Source: a virus
Strand: one strand, 5' to 3'
DNA: 62,212 nucleotides
IMG/VR virus record: IMGVR_UViG_3300025138_000039
Span: 1-62,212 of that record
Shown: positions 1 through 9,181 of the stretch, piece after piece
How positions within the stretch are numbered: the stretch's first letter is position 1
Layout: every line of letters begins with the position of its first letter
Position numbers and translations under genes: made by a program
The notes under the pieces: generated by a model
What the model saw: only the letters and a program-made list of their open reading frames with translations
Databases searched by the model: none
Told to the model about the DNA's origin: nothing

Positions 1-1
1 C

Positions 2-1801
2 GAGAGAACAAGGGGAGAGTATCGTTACGAAGCAATCATTACATTTATCGATAAGTCTCAAATATTCTTAAGAAATCTCTTGATGCAGATGGAATCGAAT
101 ATCTCAGACCTTAAGGTTCAGAGAGAGTTTCTATTTAGACAATCCCGATACGACAGGATCAATGATAGTTTAAAACCTGGAGTCTCTGTAGCGAACATAT
201 TCTCATCATCAATTGAGAATTACTATCAGAATTTATCTATTCTTATGGATATCGATGATGAGACAAAGACCAGATTAATTAAAGATAAGAGAGCGGCTTT
301 GACCTCAGATAATTACACGAATAAAGAAGCGGAAAGGTTCATATCTGACTACTCAAGCCTTGCGAGTAGATTAACAAGAAGGTTTGATATCCAAAAGAAG
401 ACAGAAAGATTAACAAATAGAGCACGACCAAACAATTCCCTACCTCCTGGATTCATAACAATCAAGCACGTATTTTCAAATACTGTTAAGTTTGACAACG
501 TCGTCGCTTCATATGATTTTCTTGGTATCCAATCAAACAAGTCATTGGTATCTTTAACAAAAGATCAATATATTAAGAGAGCAGATTTGGAAGTCAGTAG
601 ATTCTTCGACACCAACCGCTCCACAACCTCAACAGACCTAGCGGACCTTGACAAGCAAGATATGATGGCGATAAAAGATTTAAGCTCTTCCAAGGTCTCA
701 TTCTTTTCCCCACTTAGCTTTAAGTACAAGTCTCAAAGTAAAGATTTAACATCTTTGCAAAATCTAGACGTAAACGGAATATCAATAAATTTCATAACTC
801 ATATGTCCGAGAAACAATCTAATCCTCAATTCTCTTCCGCAGCGATCCGAAAAGAAGAAAAGTCCCAAACCAAACCATCAAAAAGAAAAAACAGAAGAGT
901 CATGAAGAAGAGGAGATTAGGAAGATCTATATTTAACTTTAAGAGAACTCCATTCAAAATAAACAATCTCAAACCAGAAGAGTATTTGGAAGTGTCGAGA
1001 TATCTCGGCCAAAACTCCGAAATGGTCAATGTTGATTCGAATTTGGATGACGCCATCTTGAGCCCACAAACCGAACAGGTTATGACTAAATTAGCTACAA
1101 CTAATGGCCTAAGTGTAAAGAGAGAAAAGGCCACTTTCGATTTACAAACTAAGAATAATGTTTTCGAAAAATTCAAGTCTTCCCCCAAGTTTGATCGAAA
1201 GAAGTTGACCATGATGCCTATCTCAATTAAAGCGCTGATTAACTCACGCTCAACGGGCGCGAAGAATAATATTTTAGAGTCCGAATCGGACATTCTCAAA
1301 GATGCTGAGACAAAAATCGCAACAGAGATGATCTTTCATGCAACCCAGAAGGTTCAATACTTTTCCGGATTTGAAGTAGACTCAAATGGCCTCCCAGACA
1401 TATCTCAGCCAAAGTGGGAAGATATTACTCCGATTTCTCTAGAGAGAAACAGTCGCTTACTTTGCAGAATGAGATATACACAAATCCCAGAACTAGGCAT
1501 TGGACCTGCGTCGGAATTGAAACTACTTGCTCAAAATGAAATATTTGCTATATCTAACGAACCACTCGCTAGCATACTGACTCCTATTTTAGATACTGAA
1601 GAGAGTTTGAGTCTAGAGCAGGAACTCCCAGAGATAAAAGACATCGTCTATGCTTCATCGAATTACGTTAAGCAAAATAATTCTAGACAAAATCAACTAG
1701 TGGATTCTCAAGCACGAACAGTCGGATCTCGAAGACAAGCAGTCGGATCTCGAAGACAATCAACTGGAGGAACAACGAATGCCCAAAGTAGTCGTTACTG
1801 A
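2..1801 (+). CDS. Large tail/baseplate-like structural protein (5' end outside window)
   Basis: The frame is already open at base 2, so the true start lies upstream. In-frame TTG at 80 and ATG at 83 and 89 exist but have no Shine-Dalgarno (SD) sequence. The 599 residues seen are basic in the middle (a KKRRLGRS stretch near base 910). Near the C-terminus is a short beta-strand pattern like a fibronectin-III edge (SRLLCRMRYTQIPELG). The end is Ser/Arg/Gln-rich with a VGSRRQ repeat. The last 23 bases overlap the next gene, so the two are probably translationally coupled. No enzyme motif is visible. A virion role is inferred from the neighbouring structural genes. Confidence 0.6.
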   Translation, partial: ERTRGEYRYEAIITFIDKSQIFLRNLLMQMESNISDLKVQREFLFRQSRYDRINDSLKPGVSVANIFSSSIENYYQNLSILMDIDDETKTRLIKDKRAALTSDNYTNKEAERFISDYSSLASRLTRRFDIQKKTERLTNRARPNNSLPPGFITIKHVFSNTVKFDNVVASYDFLGIQSNKSLVSLTKDQYIKRADLEVSRFFDTNRSTTSTDLADLDKQDMMAIKDLSSSKVSFFSPLSFKYKSQSKDLTSLQNLDVNGISINFITHMSEKQSNPQFSSAAIRKEEKSQTKPSKRKNRRVMKKRRLGRSIFNFKRTPFKINNLKPEEYLEVSRYLGQNSEMVNVDSNLDDAILSPQTEQVMTKLATTNGLSVKREKATFDLQTKNNVFEKFKSSPKFDRKKLTMMPISIKALINSRSTGAKNNILESESDILKDAETKIATEMIFHATQKVQYFSGFEVDSNGLPDISQPKWEDITPISLERNSRLLCRMRYTQIPELGIGPASELKLLAQNEIFAISNEPLASILTPILDTEESLSLEQELPEIKDIVYASSNYVKQNNSRQNQLVDSQARTVGSRRQAVGSRRQSTGGTTNAQSSRY

Positions 1802-3779
1802 TAATTTAAAAGACGCCGCCTTATTAGCTTCAGGTAGAGGCCTCATCGTCGCTGATGCAAGCCAGTCTACGCAGAAAATTGAAGCGCCCGGTGGTGTAAA
1901 GAAGTATAATGTACAATTCCTCAATAGTGAAATCAAGCACGACGAAGAATTGTCTTATGAAGTTGCAAGGATTAAAGTCAAGCCAATTATAACAATGTCC
2001 AATTTCGCCTCCAGCATCAGGTCAGACTTCTCAAGTGGTCCAAGATCAAATCACTATTTCAAAATGCCGGATATGGTTGACCTAGCTTCGACACATACTG
2101 AGGAATATTCAACTTCCAAATCCCAAGCTTCATACTCTTTCGAAACAATATTTAACTATATCTCAGAAGAATACGACAAACTACAAGTAGGAATATCGGA
2201 ATATAATCTATATGCACCATTTGACAGGCCATCGAAGCGAGATTTCTTAGAGGTCCAACGCCGAAACACCGGAGCTATAAACTTCGGACGCGGAAGTCGA
2301 ATGAAGAACTTTGTAGTGCCGACTATGAAAGTTCAACAAGGAACAGAAGAGTCTCCATATTATAATTATCTTAGAATCAATCAGCGATTAGATAATGGTA
2401 TTTCACATTTCGCAGTAAAGCTTGGGATTTTCGATGAACTATTGCAGGATTATTTATTTGGAGATCGAACCGATACATCGTTCGATATCCAACAAGGCCA
2501 AAGTGTATCTCAGGACTCCACGGTTCCCATATATAACTTGCAATCATTCTTAACAACAGATAGGGAGTTGGACTTAGACAATTTCTTTACACTGAATGAG
2601 TCCATACGCTCCTCTAGGATGTCTTTGGGTTTACGTAAGCACTTGATGAAGGGTTTCATAAAGGATACCTCCAGCACCGGATTTCGAACTTATAGAGATA
2701 TTTACAACAACCTCGAGGCTCACAAAGAAGTGTTCTGCTATTCCATTGATAAGCATGACGGCGCTGTTCTTGATAGTACAAAAATTCAAACACTATATGC
2801 ACCCGCACTTAATGATTCAACACCAATCGTGGATACCCAAGTTAAGTATGGAAAGTACTACACCTACAAGATAACTGGTCACTATATGGTTGTAGGAAAC
2901 AACTATGAATACAGGGAACTTTCACGTTCAGAAGATCCTGAAGACGAGCACGTGATTATCGAAGTTGTCAATAGACCAAGTGTTGTTATTATGCCGTTTC
3001 ACATTTTTTCTCAAAAAATAAATATTGTGCAGATGCCTCCAGTGTATCCGCAAGTATCATTTAAAACAAAGAACAATTCAAGCAAATCGATATCGATGTA
3101 CCTCTCCCCTACAAAAGCCGAGATGAAATCTCCCTTCATAAGGATTACTAGCGACGACGATATTCAACTACGAGAACTGGATAGACTACCAAATGCTCGA
3201 GATCTCAATGGTAATTTTAGATTTAAGACATATGGAGACCAAGGATTGTTCGAAGTCTTCAGGCTAGATTATGCACCTAAGTCCTTTTCTGACTTTAGCA
3301 ATGCGAAGATTGGAGAGATAAGCATGCCATTCAAATCCATGGATGCTATCTTTGAAGATGTTGTTATTCCAAATAAAAAATATTATTATTTATTCAGATC
3401 GATCAATCAAAAAGGTCTAGTATCGAATCCAACATCTGTCTATGAAGCGACACTGTTGGTTGATGCAGATGATTCGGAAATCATAACAGACACGTATCAT
3501 TTTCCAAAACCTAGAGATATGGAATCAGCTCTTGGATTTAGGAAACTACTTAGAGTAACCCCAGCGGTCGAGCACATACTATTTGACGCCGCCCAAGATG
3601 CATTGTTTGGAAAGACAACTCTTGTGGGCACCTTAGACAATTTAAAACTTGGAATTAGAGACAAGGCAGTATGGGGCAGAAAATTCAAAATTCGAATAAA
3701 ATCGAAAACCTCGGGCAAAATGATAGACATTATTTTGAACGTTGACTTAACAAAAAACAAAACAGAAGAAGAATTCTAA
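1779..3779 (+). CDS. Large tail/baseplate-like structural protein with FN3-like segments
   Basis: This 666-residue protein starts at an ATG with SD GGAGG at 1766-1770, inside the end of the preceding gene. Two segments look like fibronectin type III sandwiches: one around residues 350-385 (YGKYYTYKITGHYMV) and one around 530-560 (KKYYYLFRSINQKGLVS, followed by SNPTSVYEA). Such domains are common on virion and tail surfaces. No signal peptide or membrane segment is visible. The pairing with the upstream gene and the position before other structural genes suggest a baseplate or fibre-attachment role. The exact function is not recognised. Confidence 0.6.
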   Translation: MPKVVVTDNLKDAALLASGRGLIVADASQSTQKIEAPGGVKKYNVQFLNSEIKHDEELSYEVARIKVKPIITMSNFASSIRSDFSSGPRSNHYFKMPDMVDLASTHTEEYSTSKSQASYSFETIFNYISEEYDKLQVGISEYNLYAPFDRPSKRDFLEVQRRNTGAINFGRGSRMKNFVVPTMKVQQGTEESPYYNYLRINQRLDNGISHFAVKLGIFDELLQDYLFGDRTDTSFDIQQGQSVSQDSTVPIYNLQSFLTTDRELDLDNFFTLNESIRSSRMSLGLRKHLMKGFIKDTSSTGFRTYRDIYNNLEAHKEVFCYSIDKHDGAVLDSTKIQTLYAPALNDSTPIVDTQVKYGKYYTYKITGHYMVVGNNYEYRELSRSEDPEDEHVIIEVVNRPSVVIMPFHIFSQKINIVQMPPVYPQVSFKTKNNSSKSISMYLSPTKAEMKSPFIRITSDDDIQLRELDRLPNARDLNGNFRFKTYGDQGLFEVFRLDYAPKSFSDFSNAKIGEISMPFKSMDAIFEDVVIPNKKYYYLFRSINQKGLVSNPTSVYEATLLVDADDSEIITDTYHFPKPRDMESALGFRKLLRVTPAVEHILFDAAQDALFGKTTLVGTLDNLKLGIRDKAVWGRKFKIRIKSKTSGKMIDIILNVDLTKNKTEEEF

Positions 3780-3787
3780 TAAATAAG

Positions 3788-3794
3788 CTATTTA
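3788..3794 (+). promoter_or_regulatory. CTATTTA box, candidate late promoter
   Basis: CTATTTA lies 28 nt before the ATG at 3822, in the gap after the stop at 3779. The same heptamer occurs before other virion and lysis genes in this window. It is read as a T4-like late -10 element by position only. Confidence 0.45.
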
Positions 3795-3821
3795 GGGTTT
3801 AGAATCGTAGGAGAAAATTTA

Positions 3822-4760
3822 ATGGGCTTTTTGGACAACAGTGGAGACATCATTCTTGATGTAGTTTTGACGGACCACGGTCGAATGTTATTAGCGAAAG
3901 GAGATGGATCCTTTCAAATTACAAAGTTTGCACTTTGTGACGAAGAGATCGATTATTCTTTATATGACAAGAACCACCCAAGTGGGTCTGCATATTATGA
4001 CTTAGAAATTCTCCAAGCTCCCATTTTGGAAGCTTTCACGAATAACGGGTCAACTATGAAAACTCGTCTTCAAACTTACACCAACATGGAATTACTATTC
4101 TTACCTGTGCTTAGGTTGAACGAGAGAGTAAGCATTAACAAACGAGCTTCAAATGGAGCATACATGATACCAGTCAATGCAGAAACCGAAGACAATTCAG
4201 GCTCGAGTACATCATTGACCGGCATTGGAAGAAACGCAGATGGATCAATCCGCGAAGGATTTTTATTTGGTGAATCTTTAGTTGGTACGATCATCAAAGT
4301 CGACGAGGGTTTAGATACAACTGAAATTTCTCCCAAACGACGCCTAGATGATGAATTAAAAGAAACAAGTTACTCAATACAAATGGACAATAGACTTTGC
4401 AAGCTAGTAGATTCCCAAGGAACACTTGCTGCATTTGATTATTTAGACGATGATAACATCGCATACTACACCGTTGACCTTGGCGACACTTTTATAACAG
4501 ATATTACTGACGATACAGTGAGTGCTTCTGAAGTAATCCAAGGGCCACGCGGAACTCGATTAGAATTCAGACTACAATCCTCAATGGACTTAAATACAAG
4601 TTCGTATTTGTTTGAACAGTTGGGCGGAACTGTAACAATGCCCACACAGACACCACCAGCAGGAACCGCTGTTACTCTATTTATTGATTCTAATATCAGA
4701 GTCGTTGGCGTCAAAACGGGAGTCATGATGGACATCCCAGTAAGATTTTTGAGATTATAG
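3822..4760 (+). CDS. Conserved virion structural protein
   Basis: The 312-residue product has an SD of AGGAGA about 9 nt before its ATG. The N-terminus (GFLDNSGDIILDVVLTDHGR, then a Leu/Ala/Lys/Gly/Asp run) resembles a family I recall next to structural genes of marine T4-like phages, where it is usually an uncharacterised virion protein. No catalytic or membrane motif is seen. The C-terminal half is rich in beta-type segments. A CTATTTA box 28 nt upstream suggests late expression. It stands between the two large tail-like proteins and two paralogous beta-rich proteins, which supports a baseplate or tail role. That role is inferred. Confidence 0.65.
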   Translation: MGFLDNSGDIILDVVLTDHGRMLLAKGDGSFQITKFALCDEEIDYSLYDKNHPSGSAYYDLEILQAPILEAFTNNGSTMKTRLQTYTNMELLFLPVLRLNERVSINKRASNGAYMIPVNAETEDNSGSSTSLTGIGRNADGSIREGFLFGESLVGTIIKVDEGLDTTEISPKRRLDDELKETSYSIQMDNRLCKLVDSQGTLAAFDYLDDDNIAYYTVDLGDTFITDITDDTVSASEVIQGPRGTRLEFRLQSSMDLNTSSYLFEQLGGTVTMPTQTPPAGTAVTLFIDSNIRVVGVKTGVMMDIPVRFLRL

Positions 4761-4778
4761 AATAACAAGGGAAAACAA

Positions 4779-5867
4779 ATGACTTTCAAACCATTAAACG
4801 AAAATGATACAGTAAATACTAGAACACTTCTTCATGAAGCAATCCCTTTAACCGGCGCGATTGTTAGTGGGACATATGGTACAAACAACATCAAAACATA
4901 CTCACACGGAATGTTCGAGTCTGTCTATGATTATCCATACCTTAGCTCCTCAGCGAATCACATTTTTGATCTTACAGCTGGATTGCATCCTGATGGGCCC
5001 TTAGCTTCCACTGATACGCAATTTACAAAGAAGCGCAACATCTACAATCAAATGGCCCAAGTTCTAATGGGTTACGATGCAACCGGATCTATTCAAAAGT
5101 TTGATGAAGACGGCGATCTCTTAGCGGGCGGCGCAAAGATGCAAGAAGTAATTGTTATGCCTTTCTCGAGATTACTAACGAAAGATGAGATTAAGAAAGA
5201 GACTTTCGAGTTGACTCTTGGAATCAATTCTGGCTATGGCTCAGCAATGAATAGTTTAATTACAATTTCTGATGTTAGCGCTTCAAATGAATACAGAGTA
5301 AATTCACCCGCCGGTGATTATGGTATCCTATACGCTACAGCTTCAGCTGGTACTGATTTCTTAAACTTAGCAGCAACGAACACGCACACATCATCAATCG
5401 GCGGCGTTAAGTATTGGAATGCAGGATTGATTTTTTACCAAGCCGGAATTGTGGTCTTGACTGGTTCCATCTTTGGAGCTCAATTGAAAACCCCTGGGGT
5501 TGATATGGATCCGACAAACCTGGCTCACATTGACGAACTAATGACTGGTTCAACGATTGATCAGATATCGGATGCATTTCGACACAGAGTGTACAATATG
5601 CAATTCAACAACACAACCGAACTAAACTCAACTGTTTACTTTTGTCGTGTAAATCACAATGAGTTCAACTACTCTTCGAACCCAACTTACTTGAGCGGCT
5701 CGAGAATTCAAGTTAAAAACCAAGCAACTGACGAACCAGTTGCATATATCACCACAGTTGGTCTCTACAACGACAACAATGAATTGCTAGCAACCGCTAA
5801 ACTTTCAGAACCATTGAAGAAATCATCAAGTAACGAATTTACAATCCGCACACGATTGGACTACTAA
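4779..5867 (+). CDS. Virion structural protein, paralogue A
   Basis: 362 residues; SD-like AAGGGA precedes the ATG. The last ~80 residues (NHNEFNYSSNPTYLSGS, later VGLYNDNNELLATAKLSEPL) align by eye with the end of the next gene's product (GELNHSNNPTYLKY, later ICIYDKNKRLIGICKLATPI). The middle also shares a segment: FYQAGIVVLTGSIFG here and YDEGIIVLTGSSILG there. The two are therefore tandem duplicates, presumably forming a hetero-oligomeric virion part such as a baseplate or fibre attachment. Function is not recognised beyond that. Confidence 0.65.
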   Translation: MTFKPLNENDTVNTRTLLHEAIPLTGAIVSGTYGTNNIKTYSHGMFESVYDYPYLSSSANHIFDLTAGLHPDGPLASTDTQFTKKRNIYNQMAQVLMGYDATGSIQKFDEDGDLLAGGAKMQEVIVMPFSRLLTKDEIKKETFELTLGINSGYGSAMNSLITISDVSASNEYRVNSPAGDYGILYATASAGTDFLNLAATNTHTSSIGGVKYWNAGLIFYQAGIVVLTGSIFGAQLKTPGVDMDPTNLAHIDELMTGSTIDQISDAFRHRVYNMQFNNTTELNSTVYFCRVNHNEFNYSSNPTYLSGSRIQVKNQATDEPVAYITTVGLYNDNNELLATAKLSEPLKKSSSNEFTIRTRLDY

Positions 5868-5880
5868 TCGGAGGGCTTAT

Positions 5881-7026
5881 ATGTCTTATTATGAATTGAA
5901 GGACAATGATGTCTTCATTAACACCATAGAGGCGTATCCTAACTATAAGTTCTATATTCAAAGCGGGTCCATTTATATAAACGACCAACAAGCTGTTTCC
6001 GGAACTTATTCGGATAATATTCTTGGAGTACCAGAAGGTTTCATATCCCTGTTTGAATACAACGTCAACCGCGATGTAGGCGAGAGAATATATCCATTTG
6101 TGACAAAGAGTGGTCAAAAGCAAAAGTTTAAAACAATTTCAGATACAGACTTCAACACTCAGTTTGGATACGATGGCTCAATAATCTCTTCAAGTTACAA
6201 TATGTCTTCGTCAATCTCAAAGATTACGATAGACGCAACCACAGATACGGACTATAAGTATTTGAGATCATTGAAGTCTAGCTTTAACCATTATTCATTT
6301 TGGTCTCAACGTTTTAACTTCAGCAACTTTGAAACTCCAACTGTAAGTAATCCTGTTGTTCTTTTGAACGTTCCGTCTATCTTTTATGGAAACTCTCTAA
6401 AGAAAGGAGAGGTCACCCTAAATGCATATATTTCTGGAACTTTAGTTGGAACGCTCAATGATTCACGTCAAAATGGCGAACTAGTCCAGACATTCGGACC
6501 AACAACCGGTAGTGTTGAAGGCGTAGTTATGTATGACGAGGGAATCATAGTTTTAACTGGATCCTCCATTTTGGGCACAATGGGCAGCGGCCCACCGATA
6601 GATCAAAAGTGGACTTCATTCGGTTTTGGAATTGAGTCTGGAGAGACCATGACTCTGAAGCAACTCTCAGGATCTTACTCTCTAGAGTTTGACACAGTAT
6701 CTCAATTGCAAAACATGACGATTTTAGCAAAGGCTCCATATGGAGAACTCAATCACTCCAACAACCCAACATACTTGAAATACACAGGTCACGAGCCAAC
6801 CTACTCCACAAGCTCTTATCAGTTTATCGAGACCAATCGAGAGATTAAGAATGTCGTACCAGCAGCACAGACCGATGTCGAGCCACCATTTCAGAAAGAA
6901 ACTTATATTTCTAAGATCTGCATCTACGATAAGAACAAAAGACTCATTGGCATTTGCAAGCTAGCCACGCCAATCAGAAAGACTGAGGTCAACGAATATC
7001 TATTTAAAATGAAATTAGACTTGTAA
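5881..7026 (+). CDS. Virion structural protein, paralogue B
   Basis: 381 residues; SD CGGAGG lies 6 nt before the ATG. Related to the preceding gene through a shared central motif (GIIVLTGSS) and a shared C-terminal domain (NHSNNPTYLKY ... KICIYDKNKRLIGICKLATP). It is 13 nt downstream of its paralogue and clearly in the same transcript. Its stop codon TAA forms part of the weak -35 (TTGTAA) of the next promoter. It closes the first structural block of the window. Confidence 0.65.
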   Translation: MSYYELKDNDVFINTIEAYPNYKFYIQSGSIYINDQQAVSGTYSDNILGVPEGFISLFEYNVNRDVGERIYPFVTKSGQKQKFKTISDTDFNTQFGYDGSIISSSYNMSSSISKITIDATTDTDYKYLRSLKSSFNHYSFWSQRFNFSNFETPTVSNPVVLLNVPSIFYGNSLKKGEVTLNAYISGTLVGTLNDSRQNGELVQTFGPTTGSVEGVVMYDEGIIVLTGSSILGTMGSGPPIDQKWTSFGFGIESGETMTLKQLSGSYSLEFDTVSQLQNMTILAKAPYGELNHSNNPTYLKYTGHEPTYSTSSYQFIETNREIKNVVPAAQTDVEPPFQKETYISKICIYDKNKRLIGICKLATPIRKTEVNEYLFKMKLDL

Positions 7027-7049
7027 AACCCTCGCGTATGTGCTATAAT
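7021..7049 (+). promoter_or_regulatory. Sigma70-type promoter before RuvC-like gene
   Basis: TTGTAA at 7021-7026, a 17-base spacer, then TATAAT at 7044-7049 with an extended TG at 7041-7042. The -35 is weaker than in the other members of this family, but the -10 is a perfect consensus. It lies 18 nt upstream of the gene at 7067. Confidence 0.7.
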
Positions 7050-7066
7050 ATATAAAAGGAGCATTT

Positions 7067-7585
7067 ATGATTTTAGGCTTAGATGTCTCAACCTCAAGAA
7101 CCGGTTGGGCAATTATCACAGACGAAGGCGAATATGTCGACTCAGACTTCTTCAAGATGAAACCAAAGACGCCATTGGAAGAACGAGCAACTCTATTAGA
7201 GGAGCAGGTGCTCGAGCCTCTCTTCGCAAAGTACATAATCAACGAAGTCAGAATTGAAGAACCATTCTCAATGTTCTCAGGTGGAAAGACCACAGCAAAG
7301 ACTATGAGCTCCCTACAGCGGTTTAACGGCATGGTAAGTCTCTTGGCCTATCAACACTTAGGCAAACCTCCAACGATGGTTGGAGCCACAACAGCGCGCT
7401 CCAGATGCGGCATTAAGGTCCCAAGAGGAACAAAGGCAAAGGTTGTTGTCCTCCAGTGGGTCGATGAGAACATTGACCAGTTTGAAATGGTTTACACAAA
7501 ACACGGAAACCCAAAGCCGGGACTTGATGACGAAGCAGATGCAATCATTGTTGCGATGTCTCACTTTGATCTGCGAGAAAATTAA
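7067..7585 (+). CDS. RuvC-like Holliday junction resolvase
   Basis: 172 residues. The RNase H-fold motifs of RuvC are in order: D6 in ILGLDVSTSRTGWA, E64/E65 in VRIEEPF, and a C-terminal acidic cluster D154/D155 with D158 (GLDDEADAIIVA). These would bind the two metal ions used to cut branched DNA. Length matches bacterial RuvC (about 170). T4 uses endonuclease VII (gp49) for this job; a RuvC-type enzyme probably resolves concatemer branches before packaging here. SD AAAGGAG lies just before the ATG, and a sigma70-like promoter lies directly upstream, so it is probably expressed before the structural genes. Confidence 0.85.
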   Translation: MILGLDVSTSRTGWAIITDEGEYVDSDFFKMKPKTPLEERATLLEEQVLEPLFAKYIINEVRIEEPFSMFSGGKTTAKTMSSLQRFNGMVSLLAYQHLGKPPTMVGATTARSRCGIKVPRGTKAKVVVLQWVDENIDQFEMVYTKHGNPKPGLDDEADAIIVAMSHFDLREN

Positions 7586-7595
7586 AGATTTTAAC

Positions 7596-7624
7596 TTGAC
7601 AAACATTTTCTAACGTGTTACCTT
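7596..7624 (+). promoter_or_regulatory. Sigma70-type promoter, TTGACA-17-TACCTT
   Basis: TTGACA at 7596-7601, 17-base spacer, TACCTT at 7619-7624, with TGT immediately before the -10. Same architecture as at least eight other sites in this window. Drives the nucleotidyltransferase gene at 7644. Confidence 0.75.
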
Positions 7625-7643
7625 AATAAGACACGGAGGACAT

Positions 7644-8156
7644 ATGCAATACACAATTTTAATTCCCGGCGGTTTCAAGCCACCACACAAAGGTCACTAC
7701 GACTATATCAAGTTCTATCTCGACAACCCACAGGTCGATAAGGTCATCTTATTCTGTGGAGACAAGTCAAGAGACGGCGTCACGCTAGAGCAGACAGAAG
7801 CCGTTCTGAGTCTCTATGGACTAATGGCTCACCCCAAGTTAGACTATCGTCGTGCGATGATTAGAGAAGGCAAGAAGAAGACCTACACGAACCCTTTGGC
7901 TGACTGCTTTGACTGGGGTGATGAAAATGAAGATGTTAAGTTCGGTTTGGGTTGTTCTGGTAAAGACTGCCACTATCAAACATCGTTCGGTGACTACTTT
8001 TACGGAAACGAAAACTATGTATCCGCACCTAAGTTCGAGATGATTGATGAGATCTCCGCAACAGACTTCCGAGAAGCGTTGAGAAACAATGAATCAATCG
8101 CAAAGTTTTTGCCCGATGGAGTTAGTGATGAAGATGTTAGGACACTTTTTACTTGA
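7644..8156 (+). CDS. HxGH nucleotidyltransferase (NMN adenylyltransferase / cytidylyltransferase fold)
   Basis: 170 residues. The N-terminus GGFKPPHKGHYDYIKFYL carries the HxGH nucleotide-binding signature (H15-K-G-H18) after a first beta strand. ISATDFR at residues 137-143 matches the second ISSTxxR signature of the NMNAT/phosphopantetheine adenylyltransferase fold. It therefore transfers a nucleotide to a phosphorylated acceptor. NAD synthesis (NMN adenylyltransferase) is the most familiar phage role, but the substrate cannot be read from sequence. SD CGGAGGA lies before the ATG. The TGA stop is embedded in the TTGACA -35 of the next promoter. Confidence 0.8.
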   Translation: MQYTILIPGGFKPPHKGHYDYIKFYLDNPQVDKVILFCGDKSRDGVTLEQTEAVLSLYGLMAHPKLDYRRAMIREGKKKTYTNPLADCFDWGDENEDVKFGLGCSGKDCHYQTSFGDYFYGNENYVSAPKFEMIDEISATDFREALRNNESIAKFLPDGVSDEDVRTLFT

Positions 8157-8181
8157 CAAACCTTCTGTGACGTGTTACATT
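8153..8181 (+). promoter_or_regulatory. Sigma70-type promoter, TTGACA-17-TACATT
   Basis: TTGACA at 8153-8158 contains the TGA stop of the upstream gene; 17-base spacer; TACATT at 8176-8181 preceded by TGT. Serves the primase gene at 8199. Confidence 0.8.
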
Positions 8182-8198
8182 ATAAACAGGAGGACATT

Positions 8199-9134
8199 AT
8201 GATCGAGGACAAAAGACAAATTGTAACCCAAGTTCTTGGGAGTTACTATCAAAAGGGTGATGAGCATTTGTATCATTGTCCTTACTGCAATCACCACAAA
8301 AAGAAAATGTCGGTGAACTTCGCAAACGGCTACTGGAAATGCTGGATTTGTGATGCGAGAGGCAAGAACATTTACCGAATTGTAAGAAAGTTCGGCACTT
8401 ACCAGCAACGACAAAAGTATCTTGAATTACAAGGACGACTCGATCTCAACGAGTTCGACAATTTATTCAGAGAACTTAACAGCATTGAAGAGAAGCAACA
8501 CATCGATTTACCCGAAGAGTTCATCTCATTGTGTAATAAAGACTTGCCTATCGAGACAACGGACGCATTCCGCTATCTATCGTCCCGAGGCATTGGTCGG
8601 AGAGAAATATTAAAATGGAAGATTGGCTATTGTAAGGAGGGTCGTTATGCAGGAAGAATTATTATACCGTCGTTTGACATGGATGGAGATTGCAATTACT
8701 TCATCGCTCGCAGTTACGTTGGGCATTCTTATAGGTACCTCAACCCTCCAGCGGATCGTGATATCGTATTTAATGAACTGATGATCGACTGGGACGAACC
8801 AATCGTTCTCGTCGAAGGTGTCTTTGATGCAATCGCAGCAGGAGAGAACGCCATCCCAATCCTCGGCTCGACACTTAGAGAGCAGTCTCGTTTGTTCCAA
8901 GCTATAGCTATCCACGACACTCCAGTCTACATGGCTCTTGACTATGACGCCGAAAAGAAAGCCGAATGGATTATCAAATCTCTTTTGAAGTATGACCTCG
9001 AAGTTTTCAAGATTCCAATTGACGAAGAAGATGTTGGAGAAATGGGCGAGAAAGAGTTTAAGGAAAGAATGCAAACAGCAGCACCAATCAAGAATGAAAT
9101 GTATTTCTTTGAAAAACTTTTAGAAAACATTTGA
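8199..9134 (+). CDS. DNA primase (zinc-finger plus Toprim)
   Basis: Start chosen at the ATG at 8199 because AGGAGG lies 7 nt upstream and the promoter -10 overlaps earlier in-frame ATGs. The 311-residue protein has an N-terminal zinc finger (CPYC at 27-30, CWIC at 48-51), as in DnaG/T7/T4-type primases. It continues with a Toprim domain: EGVFD at 206-210 and DYD at 248-250, the acidic residues that bind catalytic magnesium. It would make RNA primers for lagging-strand synthesis, like T4 gp61. Length suits a stand-alone primase without a helicase domain. No helicase gene lies nearby. Its TGA stop is inside the next promoter's -35. Confidence 0.88.
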   Translation: MIEDKRQIVTQVLGSYYQKGDEHLYHCPYCNHHKKKMSVNFANGYWKCWICDARGKNIYRIVRKFGTYQQRQKYLELQGRLDLNEFDNLFRELNSIEEKQHIDLPEEFISLCNKDLPIETTDAFRYLSSRGIGRREILKWKIGYCKEGRYAGRIIIPSFDMDGDCNYFIARSYVGHSYRYLNPPADRDIVFNELMIDWDEPIVLVEGVFDAIAAGENAIPILGSTLREQSRLFQAIAIHDTPVYMALDYDAEKKAEWIIKSLLKYDLEVFKIPIDEEDVGEMGEKEFKERMQTAAPIKNEMYFFEKLLENI

Positions 9135-9159
9135 CAAGTCAATTGAAACACGTTATCTT
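9131..9159 (+). promoter_or_regulatory. Sigma70-type promoter, TTGACA-17-TATCTT
   Basis: TTGACA at 9131-9136 overlaps the primase stop codon; 17-base spacer; TATCTT at 9154-9159. This copy has CGT rather than TGT before the -10. Serves the gene at 9182. Confidence 0.78.
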
Positions 9160-9181
9160 ATATAGAACAATGGAGGACAAC

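Noticed and set aside
826-1299. 157-codon minus-strand open frame
   Set aside because: It lies entirely antisense to a convincing + strand gene, has no SD or promoter, and no gene elsewhere in the window is on the minus strand.
7380-7613. 77-codon frame inside the RuvC-like gene
   Set aside because: Overlaps the RuvC catalytic region in another frame and lacks an SD; it also crosses the next promoter.
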